From Faecalicatena fissicatena (lineage in GTDB: Bacteria > Bacillota > Clostridia > Lachnospirales > Lachnospiraceae), in the NCBI GenBank assembly GCA_001028025.1, contig LDAQ01000008.1:12106-76105 (forward strand): a stretch of DNA of 64,000 nt, given 5' to 3'. This document shows, piece by piece, positions 1 through 7,301 of the stretch. Positions within the stretch are counted from its first letter, which is position 1; each line of letters begins with the position of its first letter. Position numbers and translations under genes: made by a program. The notes under the pieces are model-generated. The model was not told the origin of the DNA. It did no database searches and saw nothing but the letters and a program-made list of their open reading frames with translations.

Positions 1-40
1 AGCTATACAAAAGATCTGTAGAACTCAGGAGGAAAAGGTA

Positions 41-667
41 ATGGAAGCAGTAAACAGCGAAGACAGCACAAAAGGAAGACATCCGGCAGTTAAATTATAT
101 CTGGGGGTTATGCTGGGGGCATACGGCATTGCGGTCCTTACATGTCTGATCTGCAATCTGGTGATCCAGCATACACTGTCATGGTTTTACATCGTACTGT
201 TTTCCATTGGGATCGCTTTTTCCGTAACAATCCTGCCGGTGCTGGTAAAAAAGCACCGGGTCATTCTATCGGCACTTGGAGTTACGCTTTTTATGTTTCT
301 GCTGCTGTATGCGTGCAACCGTTATACAGGCGGGGACTGGCTATACCGTTATGCCTTTCCGATTGCGGCACTTCCGGTAATTGCGGCCTGGCTTATGATT
401 CTTACAGCGAAGATAAAAGGAATCAGCTGGTACTTTAAATCTGCGGTTATTTCATTGCTGGCTGGTGTGCTGATCACCACACTGAATATATGGATTGATG
501 CTGTGCTCAGCGGAAATGATAATCTCGTAAAAACTTTTGTATTAATGTTCCGCCCGACGAATGCAACTTATTTAGTCAATGCATTAGTGGGTTTATGTTT
601 TGTAATCTATTTCTTCATCGGACTATTTCTTGGAATATCCAAAAGGGAAAAAAACAGACAACAATAA
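41..667 (+). CDS. Multi-spanning membrane protein of unknown function
   Basis: The start is supported by AGGAGG about ten bases upstream. The 208-residue product is almost wholly hydrophobic, with about six predicted membrane segments separated by short loops, the first near residues 20-45 and the last near residues 180-202, followed by a basic tail (KREKNRQQ). There is no signal peptide, lipobox or catalytic motif that I recognise. It lies 68 bases before the next gene on the same strand and may share its transcript; both are short proteins with no obvious pathway. I do not assign a function. The reading frame is convincing because of the strong ribosome site and the uninterrupted, compositionally consistent membrane pattern. 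Confidence 0.75.
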   Translation: MEAVNSEDSTKGRHPAVKLYLGVMLGAYGIAVLTCLICNLVIQHTLSWFYIVLFSIGIAFSVTILPVLVKKHRVILSALGVTLFMFLLLYACNRYTGGDWLYRYAFPIAALPVIAAWLMILTAKIKGISWYFKSAVISLLAGVLITTLNIWIDAVLSGNDNLVKTFVLMFRPTNATYLVNALVGLCFVIYFFIGLFLGISKREKNRQQ

Positions 668-735
668 ACAAAACCGATGCTGCAGCAGGGGCATCCATGG
701 AAGTTCGGCAGGCAGCAGAGAAAAGAGGTGCTGAT

Positions 736-1119
736 TTGGAATTTGAACAGGATTATATTATGAGAATGATAAAGGGAGAAACAGCGGCCCTTGCACGCAT
801 CATATTTCGCAAAACAAGCCCGCAGTATGAGCTGCCGGAAGAGAATAAGTATACGGTAGCAGATGATCTGTATGGCCGTCTTTTGAGAATGGCAGATGCG
901 GGGGCGATTAATAAAGCAGAGAATATGCTCTACCAGGAAATGGATCAGGCAGATCAGACGTATCTGGAGATGGGAATTGGATTTTATGATCATATCAACG
1001 AATACGAGGATGAATTTCTGGCGAAAAACGATTATACGAGGACCGAAATCAATGAGGGAATCAAACAGCTGCTTGGTGAGTACGGTATGGATTCCCTGGA
1101 TGAATTTCTGGAGATTTAG
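736..1119 (+). CDS. DUF6483-like small protein, TTG start
   Basis: I place the start at the TTG at 736 because AAAGAGGTG lies five bases upstream, and the protein then begins LEFEQDYIMRMIKGE, which matches the usual beginning of a short uncharacterised Firmicutes family (DUF6483, recognised from memory). An in-frame ATG at 697 has a weaker ribosome site, and a still earlier ATG at 595 would overlap the previous gene. The product has about 127 residues, is acidic and looks all-helical, with helices around residues 3-20, 40-75 and 90-125. There is no signal peptide or membrane segment. Function is unknown; placement between a membrane protein and an HD hydrolase gives no clear clue. Confidence 0.7.
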   Translation: MEFEQDYIMRMIKGETAALARIIFRKTSPQYELPEENKYTVADDLYGRLLRMADAGAINKAENMLYQEMDQADQTYLEMGIGFYDHINEYEDEFLAKNDYTRTEINEGIKQLLGEYGMDSLDEFLEI

Positions 1120-1160
1120 AATTTACATGAAGTAAATATAATAGGAAAGAGGTTGGAAGA

Positions 1161-1745
1161 ATGACAAGATTAGAACAGCAGATTCAGTTCATCAGGGAGA
1201 TCGACAAGGTGAAAAGTATTTACCGGCAGACCTACCTTGCGGATGGACAGAGGAAGGAAAACGATGCGGAGCATTCCTGGCATATTGCACTGATGGCGGT
1301 ACTTTTACAGGAGTACGTGCCGGATGCGGATGCGGCAAAAGTTATGACCATGGTGCTGATTCATGATCTGGTGGAGATCGATGCAGGAGATACCTATGCC
1401 TATGATTCGGCAGGAGCCGAGACAAAACGTGCCAGAGAAGCAGCGGCGGCCGACCGTATTTTCGGACTGCTTCCGAAGGAACAGGGACAGGAGTTCCGCA
1501 TGCTGTGGGAAGAATTTGAAGAGTATCAGACACCGGACGCAAAGTTTGCCCACCTGCTGGACAATTTCCAGCCGCTGCTGCTGAACGATGCATCTGGCGG
1601 AAAAAGCTGGGCGGAGCACAAGGTGAAAAAGTCACAGATCTATAAGCGAAATAAGAAGATAGAGGAAACATCAGAGGATATATGGGCATGTATGCAGGCC
1701 ATTGTGCAGGAGCATATAAACAAAGGAAATATTATAGACGGTTAG
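1161..1745 (+). CDS. HD-domain hydrolase, YfbR/HDDC2-like nucleotidase
   Basis: This 194-residue cytosolic protein has the metal-binding HD signature: AEHSWH (His38) and LIHDLVE (His68-Asp69), with a later acidic helix. The N-terminal stretch with DKVKSIYRQT is typical of the HDDC2/YfbR group, metal-dependent 5'-deoxynucleotidases acting on nucleoside monophosphates. That substrate is a family inference; nothing in the sequence proves it. GAAAGAGGTTGGAAGA precedes the ATG. The gene is 41 bases after the DUF6483-like gene and about 100 bases before the sirtuin gene, all in the same direction, so a loose housekeeping operon is possible. Confidence 0.85.
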   Translation: MTRLEQQIQFIREIDKVKSIYRQTYLADGQRKENDAEHSWHIALMAVLLQEYVPDADAAKVMTMVLIHDLVEIDAGDTYAYDSAGAETKRAREAAAADRIFGLLPKEQGQEFRMLWEEFEEYQTPDAKFAHLLDNFQPLLLNDASGGKSWAEHKVKKSQIYKRNKKIEETSEDIWACMQAIVQEHINKGNIIDG

Positions 1746-1845
1746 TGGATAACAGTGGCCTGGGTCCATAAAAACTGAGGATATACCAGGATACGGAAGA
1801 AAATGTGGCAGGCAAGTATTTCTGCAGGAGTCAGGAGGTAGAAGA

Positions 1846-2574
1846 ATGTACGAAAAGGAAACAGAACTGCTTCAGAACATGATTGATGAGAGCAGTCATA
1901 TTGTATTTTTCGGCGGGGCGGGAGTATCTACAGAGAGTAATATTCCGGATTTCAGAAGCGCAGACGGTATTTATCATCAGAAATATAAATACTCGCCGGA
2001 GCAGGTCGTGAGCCACAGCTTCTTTATGCAGTATACGGAAGCATTTTACGACTTCTATAAAGAAAAGATGATGATACTGGATGCCAAGCCAAACCCGGCG
2101 CATCTCAAGCTGGCAGAGCTGGAACGGGCCGGAAAACTGAAAGCCGTTATCACGCAGAATATTGATGGGCTTCACCAGGCCGCCGGCAGCAAAAACGTGT
2201 ATGAGCTGCACGGCAGTATTCACCGCAGTTACTGTATGAAGTGCCATCGGTTTTACGATGCACAGTTCGTGAAAGCATCTGACGGTATTCCTCGATGTGA
2301 GTGTGGTGGGATCATTAAGCCGGATGTGGTGCTGTATGAGGAAGGGCTCGATTCAGAGACCATCCAGGGGGCGGTTAATGCAATTGCAGAAGCGGATACC
2401 CTTATCATTGGCGGGACGTCTCTGGTCGTTTACCCGGCGGCGGGATTCATTGATTACTTCAGGGGAAGACACCTTGTGGTAATTAACAAATCCGAGACAG
2501 CGAAGGCCGTCAGGGCAGAACTGAGTATATCTGCGCCCATTGGGCAGATTTTGGAGCGAATTCAGGTTCGATGA
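1846..2574 (+). CDS. cobB: NAD-dependent protein deacylase, sirtuin (Sir2/CobB)
   Basis: A 242-residue sirtuin that removes acyl groups from lysines, consuming NAD and yielding nicotinamide and O-acyl-ADP-ribose. Visible motifs are the NAD-binding GAGVSTESNIPDFRS (residues 24-38), TQNIDGLH (103-110), the catalytic histidine in LHGS (His122), and four zinc-binding cysteines arranged C130-x2-C133 and C151-x-C153. A later GTSLVVYPAAG completes the Rossmann fold. AGGAGG lies nine bases before the ATG. The length is normal for class M/U bacterial sirtuins. It is the last plus-strand gene before a strong structured terminator region (2651-2776) and faces the methyltransferase gene. Confidence 0.95.
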   Translation: MYEKETELLQNMIDESSHIVFFGGAGVSTESNIPDFRSADGIYHQKYKYSPEQVVSHSFFMQYTEAFYDFYKEKMMILDAKPNPAHLKLAELERAGKLKAVITQNIDGLHQAAGSKNVYELHGSIHRSYCMKCHRFYDAQFVKASDGIPRCECGGIIKPDVVLYEEGLDSETIQGAVNAIAEADTLIIGGTSLVVYPAAGFIDYFRGRHLVVINKSETAKAVRAELSISAPIGQILERIQVR

Positions 2575-2650
2575 TGAAAAGAGTACACGAAATAGAAGTA
2601 AGACAGTGTGCTCCTGGATTTGTAAGCAGGCGATAACTGCTACTGTATAA

Positions 2651-2776
2651 AAATAAAAGCCAGCATAATGAACATCGGCGGCAGACATAAGTATGCAAAA
2701 TGCATTCTGTCTGAACCGCCTTATCAACAGGAACTGAGACCTGTTGATAGTTCATATGCCGGCTTTTGTTTTATTT
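2651..2776. terminator. Y-shaped bidirectional terminator-like structure between convergent genes
   Basis: An A-rich/T-rich outer stem (2651-2673 with 2750-2776) encloses two hairpins: one of 44 nt at 2677-2720 with internal loops, and one of 28 nt at 2722-2749 whose ten-base arms pair perfectly. The outer stem starts with A-rich and ends with T-rich sequence, so it can act as an intrinsic terminator in both directions for cobB and the converging methyltransferase gene. The minus-strand gene ends inside the right arm. The two-hairpin tip resembles the tip of the four giant palindromes elsewhere in the window, although the long basal stem is absent. Confidence 0.6.
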
Positions 2777-3631
2777 ACTTTCCCATCTTCCGGACGCGCC
2801 GCAAGGCAGAACCAGTCCGTTAGAGCTTACCGGGAGACCGATTTCCTGGGAATCCACATTTCCGTTCCAGGCTCTGAGTTCGGTAGAAATCATATAAGTC
2901 AAAACGGCAGGAGCAAGGCCCGTGGTATATGAGTTGACAAGAAAAAAGAGGGCATCCGGGGATAAGATCTGGGTACAGAGTCTGATCAGCGGATGAATCA
3001 TATCCTCGATCTTCCATACCTCACCTTTGGGACCTCTTCCATAGGAAGGAGGATCCATAATAATGGCATCGTAAGTATTTCCCCGGCGGATCTCTCTTTC
3101 CACAAACTTGACACAGTCGTCCACAAGCCAGCGGATCGGGGCATCCCCCAGTCCGGAAGATACTGCATTTTCCTTTGCCCAGCCTACCATACCTTTCGAG
3201 GCATCCACGTGGGTAACCTGCGCACCCGCAGCAGCAGCGGCCAGAGTCGCGCCGCCCGTGTAAGCAAACATATTCAGTACCTTCACCGGCCGGCCGGCTT
3301 TTTTTATCTTTTCGGAAAACCAGTCCCAGTTAACAGCCTGTTCAGGAAAAAGCCCCGTATGCTTAAAATTAAAAGGTTTCAGGTTAAACGTCAGCTCCCC
3401 ATAATGAATCTGCCATTGATGGGGCAGGTCGAAAAATTCCCATTCCCCGCCGCCCTTTGTACTGCGGTGATAATGTCCATTAGGCTTCTTCCAGCCTCTC
3501 TGCGTTTTAGGCGTGTCCCAGATGACCTGCGGGTCCGGGCGTATTAAAAGATACTCTCCCCAACGCTCCAGCTTTTCTCCCGCGGAACAATCTATGACTT
3601 CGTAATCTTTCCAGTTATCTGCAATCCACAT
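2771..3631 (-). CDS. Class I SAM-dependent methyltransferase (RlmI/RlmK-like, DUF4942-free type)
   Basis: A 287-residue SAM-dependent methyltransferase. The start ATG at 3631 is chosen because AAAGGA lies just upstream; the open frame continues further upstream into the GGGGTCAGACCCC repeat but lacks family similarity there. The SAM-binding motif is VLNMFAYTGGATLAAAAAG (about 118-136), followed by an acidic HVDASKG loop, and a catalytic-type DPPSYGRG motif at 193-200. This layout matches the 23S rRNA methyltransferase family that includes RlmI and RlmK C-terminal domains, so a nucleic-acid base is the probable substrate. It stands alone, convergent with cobB and divergent from yedF. Confidence 0.85.
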   Translation of the reverse strand: MWIADNWKDYEVIDCSAGEKLERWGEYLLIRPDPQVIWDTPKTQRGWKKPNGHYHRSTKGGGEWEFFDLPHQWQIHYGELTFNLKPFNFKHTGLFPEQAVNWDWFSEKIKKAGRPVKVLNMFAYTGGATLAAAAAGAQVTHVDASKGMVGWAKENAVSSGLGDAPIRWLVDDCVKFVEREIRRGNTYDAIIMDPPSYGRGPKGEVWKIEDMIHPLIRLCTQILSPDALFFLVNSYTTGLAPAVLTYMISTELRAWNGNVDSQEIGLPVSSNGLVLPCGASGRWESK

Positions 3632-3837
3632 ATTCTTATCCTTTCTTTCGGAAACTGCCTGTTTAAAAATATAAAACAGGCGGAAAACTACACATATCAT
3701 CTCATATATAAATAAAATTTTCAATATGGATTTGGGGATATTACAGAAGTAATCAGTTATACAGAAGAGATAATGCGAATAAATTATGTTTACTGGAGGC
3801 AGAGTCAGTGATAGAATATATCTATAACTGATTTCAA

Positions 3838-3874
3838 AGGGGTCTGACCCCTTTGCCAGGGGGGTCAGACCCCT
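3838..3874. repeat. Inverted repeat of GGGGTCAGACCCC units
   Basis: Two 14-base arms (3838-3851 and 3861-3874) are perfect inverted copies separated by nine bases. Each arm is itself nearly palindromic. The same unit forms the perfect 52-base palindrome at 21253-21304. It sits 24 bases before the yedF start, in the divergent region with the methyltransferase gene. Confidence 0.85.
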
Positions 3875-3897
3875 ATGAGGTTGAAAGGAGAAATGAT

Positions 3898-4515
3898 ATG
3901 GTAACAGTGAATGCGATAGGGGACGCATGCCCGATCCCGGTAATTAAGACAAAAAAGGCCCTTCAGGAACTGGAAGGCCCGGAAGTTTTAGAGGTATTGG
4001 TTGATAATGAGATTGCCGTGCAGAATGTAGCGAAGATGGCATCCAGTTTCGGCAAAGAGGTGAGCTCGGAGAAGCTTGGAGAAAAGGAATTCCGGATTGT
4101 AATCCGAACAGACCGTGCCATGCCCCGGCAGGAAACGCAGGCAATGGAGGAAGCAATGGTGTGCCGCCCGGACAGAAGAAAAGATACTGTTATTGTGATT
4201 TCATCTGACCGGATGGGGGAAGGAAATGATGAGCTGGGAGCAGTTTTGATGAAAGGTTTTATTTTTGCAGTATCACAGCTGGAAGAACTGCCTAAGACAA
4301 TGCTGTTTTACAACGGGGGAGCCAGACTTACAGCAGAAGGCTCCGATTCCCTGGCGGATTTAAAAGAGATGGAGGCCCAGGGAGTGCAGATCATGACCTG
4401 TGGTACATGCCTTGACTATTACGGGCTGAAAGAAAAGCTTCAGGTAGGAAGTGTCACCAATATGTATAGTATTGTAGAGACCATGAACGGTGCCAGGAAA
4501 GTGATACGCCCATAA
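3898..4515 (+). CDS. yedF: YedF, selenium-metabolism sulfurtransferase-like protein
   Basis: A 205-residue two-domain protein. Residues 1-75 are a TusA/SirA-like domain with the carrier cysteine in DACPIPVIKTKKAL (Cys11); the C-terminal part (about 95-205) is DsrE-like with MTCGTCLDYYGL near 170. This domain pair is the selenium-metabolism protein YedF found beside selD in many anaerobes; a role as a selenium or sulfur carrier handing substrate to SelD is inferred from family and neighbourhood. GAAAGGAG lies nine bases before the ATG at 3898; an upstream in-frame ATG at 3853 lies within the repeat and is not used. It heads the selenium cassette. Confidence 0.93.
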   Translation: MVTVNAIGDACPIPVIKTKKALQELEGPEVLEVLVDNEIAVQNVAKMASSFGKEVSSEKLGEKEFRIVIRTDRAMPRQETQAMEEAMVCRPDRRKDTVIVISSDRMGEGNDELGAVLMKGFIFAVSQLEELPKTMLFYNGGARLTAEGSDSLADLKEMEAQGVQIMTCGTCLDYYGLKEKLQVGSVTNMYSIVETMNGARKVIRP

Positions 4516-4529
4516 AAATATACAGCAAG

Positions 4530-4619
4530 GTAACATCCATGTTACTAAGGTTTGAAAGAACCAAACCTAAGTCAACAGGATGTGCTTTGCAGCTAAGGCT
4601 CGAAAAGACCGAGCCTTAG
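4530..4619 (+). promoter_or_regulatory. Three tandem hairpins in the yedF-selD spacer
   Basis: Hairpin 1 is 4530-4545 (GTAACAT/ATGTTAC). Hairpin 2 is 4545-4571 (CTAAGGTTTG/CAAACCTAAG, one mismatch). Hairpin 3 is 4593-4619 (CTAAGGCTCG/CGAGCCTTAG, perfect) and can be extended by flanking GCTTTGC/GCATAAGC. Hairpins 2 and 3 are diverged copies 48 bases apart, with GAAA- and GACC-containing loops. There is no T-run, so these look like leader or processing structures for selD more than terminators. Confidence 0.6.
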
Positions 4620-4644
4620 TAGCATAAGCAAGGAGGGAAACGAT

Positions 4645-5694
4645 ATGAATACAGGCAAAGACGTGCGTCTTACCCAGATGGCAAAAACAGCCGGGTGAGC
4701 GGCCAAAATAGGTCCTGAGACCCTTGCCCAGGTTCTGGGCAGGCTGCCAAAATTCCAGGATGAGAATCTCATGGTTGGAATTGAAACATCAGATGATGCT
4801 GCGATCTACAAAGTAACGGATGAGATTGCCATGATTCAGACCGTTGACTTCTTTACCCCAATTGTGGATGATCCGTATACCTTCGGACAGATCGCAGCTG
4901 CCAATTCCCTGAGCGATGTCTACGCGATGGGAGGAGAGCCGAAGGTAGCTCTGAATATTGTTGGATTTCCGAACTGTCTGAACCCGGAGATTCTGGGGGA
5001 AATATTAAAAGGCGGTGCAGATAAAGTGAAAGAAGCCGGTGCCGTACTCGTGGGTGGACATTCCGTCCAGGATGACGAACCGAAGTACGGTCTGAGCGTG
5101 TCGGGCTTTGTACACCCGGATAAGATTTATAAAAATTATGGCTGCAAACCGGGGGATGTGCTGATTCTGACCAAGCAGATCGGAAGTGGTATCATCAATA
5201 CCGCGGTAAAAGCAGAAATGGCTTCAGAACAGGCCGAGAAAGAAGCAATTACAGTCATGTCCTCCCTGAATAGAAAAGCAAAAGAAGCGGCGGCAGGCTA
5301 TCCTGTCAGCGCCTGCACTGACATTACCGGATTTGGCCTTCTGGGCCACTGCGCGGAGATGGCAAAAGCCAGTGATGTAACACTGGAGATTCAGGCCGGT
5401 CATGTGCAGTTCATCCGGGATGCAGCAGAATATGCAAAAATGGGTCTGATCCCTGCCGGAGCTTACAAAAACCGTGAACACTGCGAGAATCTGGTAGATG
5501 CAGAACAGGTGGACGAATATGTTACAGACCTCATGTACGACCCGCAGACGTCGGGAGGACTTCTGTTCAGCCTGCCACAAGAGTATTCGGAGAATTTCAT
5601 CAGTGAGCTAAAACACGCAGAGCTGGACACGAAAGTATCCGTGATCGGCCGGGTGCTGGAAAGAGAGAAAAAGCTGATTCGGCTCGTACCATAA
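4645..5694 (+). CDS. selD: Selenide, water dikinase SelD, selenocysteine-containing
   Basis: SelD makes selenophosphate from selenide and ATP, the selenium donor for tRNA-Sec. The frame opens at ATG 4645 (AAGGAGGG upstream) and reads through a TGA at 4696-4698, giving Sec at residue 18 in the context KTAGUAAKIGPE, exactly where other SelD proteins have the catalytic Cys or Sec. An open frame that starts only at 4771 would miss the glycine-rich active-site loop. Total length is 349 residues, normal for the family, with DDAAIY, TVDFFTP and the VGGHS segment. A hairpin suitable as a bacterial SECIS follows the TGA. The protein thus depends on the machinery it feeds. Confidence 0.97.
4696..4740 (+). 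promoter_or_regulatory. UGA-Sec codon and bSECIS hairpin in selD
   Basis: The in-frame TGA (4696-4698) is followed by GGTC-CTGA-GACC (4711-4722) and then GCCCAG-GTT-CTGGGC (4726-4740). The second hairpin sits about 28 bases after the TGA, within the spacing usual for SelB-recognised elements in bacterial mRNAs. Confidence 0.75.
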
Positions 5695-5754
5695 TGAAAA
5701 ATCAGACCCATACCCTGCAGAGCAAAAATGCGTCCGGAGGGCCTGGATTACCTG

Positions 5755-5808
5755 GTACATCGTAAAATAAGGTCAGTTTAGCAGACAGTTAATGATTATA
5801 CGATGTAC
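5755..5808 (+). promoter_or_regulatory. Stem-loop in the selA leader
   Basis: Ten-base arms GTACATCGTA (5755-5764) and TACGATGTAC (5799-5808) pair perfectly around a 34-base loop, 38 bases before the selA start. In Escherichia coli a SECIS-like element upstream of selA binds SelB; whether this structure does something similar is inference. Confidence 0.5.
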
Positions 5809-5846
5809 TAGTACCGCACATAAAATGAAGCATAAAGGAGCAGGTA

Positions 5847-7301
5847 ATGGATAAGAACCTTTTATACCGTAGAATTCCCAAAGTGGACGTTCTGATGGAA
5901 AACGATATCATAGAGCAAATGACGGAACTGTACAGCTATGACGGCGTACTGGAAGCCGTCCGCCTGGAGCTGGACCGGCTGCGGGCATATATTGCGTCCT
6001 GTGAAGACGAGAAAGAGGCACAGAAGCAGATAGAGGATCTTATGGTGCGGATTGAGCTTACAGCGGCGGATATGCACCGGCCCAATATGACCCGTGTATT
6101 AAATGGTACGGGAACCATCCTGCATACCAATCTGGGCCGCGCGCCCCTTGGCATCGAACATCTGAAGCAGATAACATACATTGCAGGTGGTTATTCCAAC
6201 CTCGAATACGACCTGGAAGAAGGAAAAAGAGGCGAAAGGTATTCACATTTTGAAAGGCTTCTGTGCAGGATCACAGGGGCAGAAGCTGCTATGGCGGTGA
6301 ACAATAATGCAGCTGCAGTGATGCTGAGCTTAAGTTCCCTGGCGAAAGGCGGGGAGGTCATCGTATCCAGAGGGGAGCTGGTAGAGGTCGGCGGCAAGTT
6401 CAGAATCCCCGATGTTATGGAGCAGAGCGGTGCAGTGCTGAAAGAAGTGGGCAGTACCAACAAAACACATATTTCAGACTATGAGGATGCGGTTACTGAA
6501 GATACAAAAGCTCTCATGAAAGTTCACACCAGCAATTACCGGATTGTGGGTTTTACAGAATCCGTTCCCGCCGCAGACCTGGCGGCACTGAAAGAAAAGT
6601 TTGATCTGCCGCTGATTGAAGACCTGGGCAGCGGTGTTCTGATAGATTTGAGCAAATATGGCCTTACCTATGAGCCGACGGTGCAGGATTCAGTCAGAAA
6701 TGGCGCCGATGTGGTCTGCTTCAGCGGGGACAAGTTGTTGGGCGGTCCGCAGGCAGGAATCATTGTAGGCAAAAAGAAATATATAGACAGGATGAAGAAA
6801 AACCAGCTGACGCGCGCCCTGAGGATCGATAAATTTACCGCCTCAGCGCTGGAAATTGTTCTGCGGGAATATCTATCGGAACAAAAAGCAGTGCAGAATA
6901 TTCCTGCCTTATATATGATCACGCGGAAACCGGAGGAAGTAGAGCAGGATGCTAAAAAGTTCTGCAGGATGCTCAGGCGTGGGAAGCTTAAGGCAGAATT
7001 CGGCGTTGAAAGCTGCGAAGCACAGATCGGCGGAGGTTCACTGCCGCTGGAACGCATTCCCAGCACGGCAGTGACAATCCGTCCTTTGGATATCAGCACG
7101 CCGGAGCTGGAGGAAAGGCTCCGCCATATGCCGGTGCCGGTGGTGGGACGTATCATGAATGACAAAATCTTTCTGGACATGCGGACATTTGAGGGAAATT
7201 TCATGAATTATTTCACCAGAATTTTAAAGGAACAGAATGTCCTGGAAAAGGAAGGAAATCGATATGAAGCATATTATTATCGGAACAGCGGGCCATATTG
7301 A
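5847..7301 (+). CDS. selA: L-seryl-tRNA(Sec) selenium transferase SelA
   Basis: A 484-residue PLP enzyme that converts seryl-tRNA(Sec) to selenocysteyl-tRNA(Sec) with selenophosphate. The PLP-binding lysine is Lys296 in CFSGDKLLGGPQAG, matching the Escherichia coli position almost exactly, and the family motif NGTGTILHTNLGRAPL is at about 86-101. The N-terminal helical domain for tRNA-Sec binding occupies residues 1-80. AAAGGAG precedes the ATG. The 3' end overlaps the selB start by 38 bases, so the two are translationally coupled, as expected for partners needed in fixed ratio. Confidence 0.98.
   Translation: MDKNLLYRRIPKVDVLMENDIIEQMTELYSYDGVLEAVRLELDRLRAYIASCEDEKEAQKQIEDLMVRIELTAADMHRPNMTRVLNGTGTILHTNLGRAPLGIEHLKQITYIAGGYSNLEYDLEEGKRGERYSHFERLLCRITGAEAAMAVNNNAAAVMLSLSSLAKGGEVIVSRGELVEVGGKFRIPDVMEQSGAVLKEVGSTNKTHISDYEDAVTEDTKALMKVHTSNYRIVGFTESVPAADLAALKEKFDLPLIEDLGSGVLIDLSKYGLTYEPTVQDSVRNGADVVCFSGDKLLGGPQAGIIVGKKKYIDRMKKNQLTRALRIDKFTASALEIVLREYLSEQKAVQNIPALYMITRKPEEVEQDAKKFCRMLRRGKLKAEFGVESCEAQIGGGSLPLERIPSTAVTIRPLDISTPELEERLRHMPVPVVGRIMNDKIFLDMRTFEGNFMNYFTRILKEQNVLEKEGNRYEAYYYRNSGPY

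Noticed and set aside
3632..3928. N-terminal extension of the minus-strand methyltransferase
   Set aside because: The extension crosses the GGGGTCAGACCCC repeat and a divergent promoter region; the ribosome site supports the start at 3631.
6668..7204. Long antisense frames over selA, selB and other genes
   Set aside because: They are shadows of strongly coding sense frames and lack ribosome sites.
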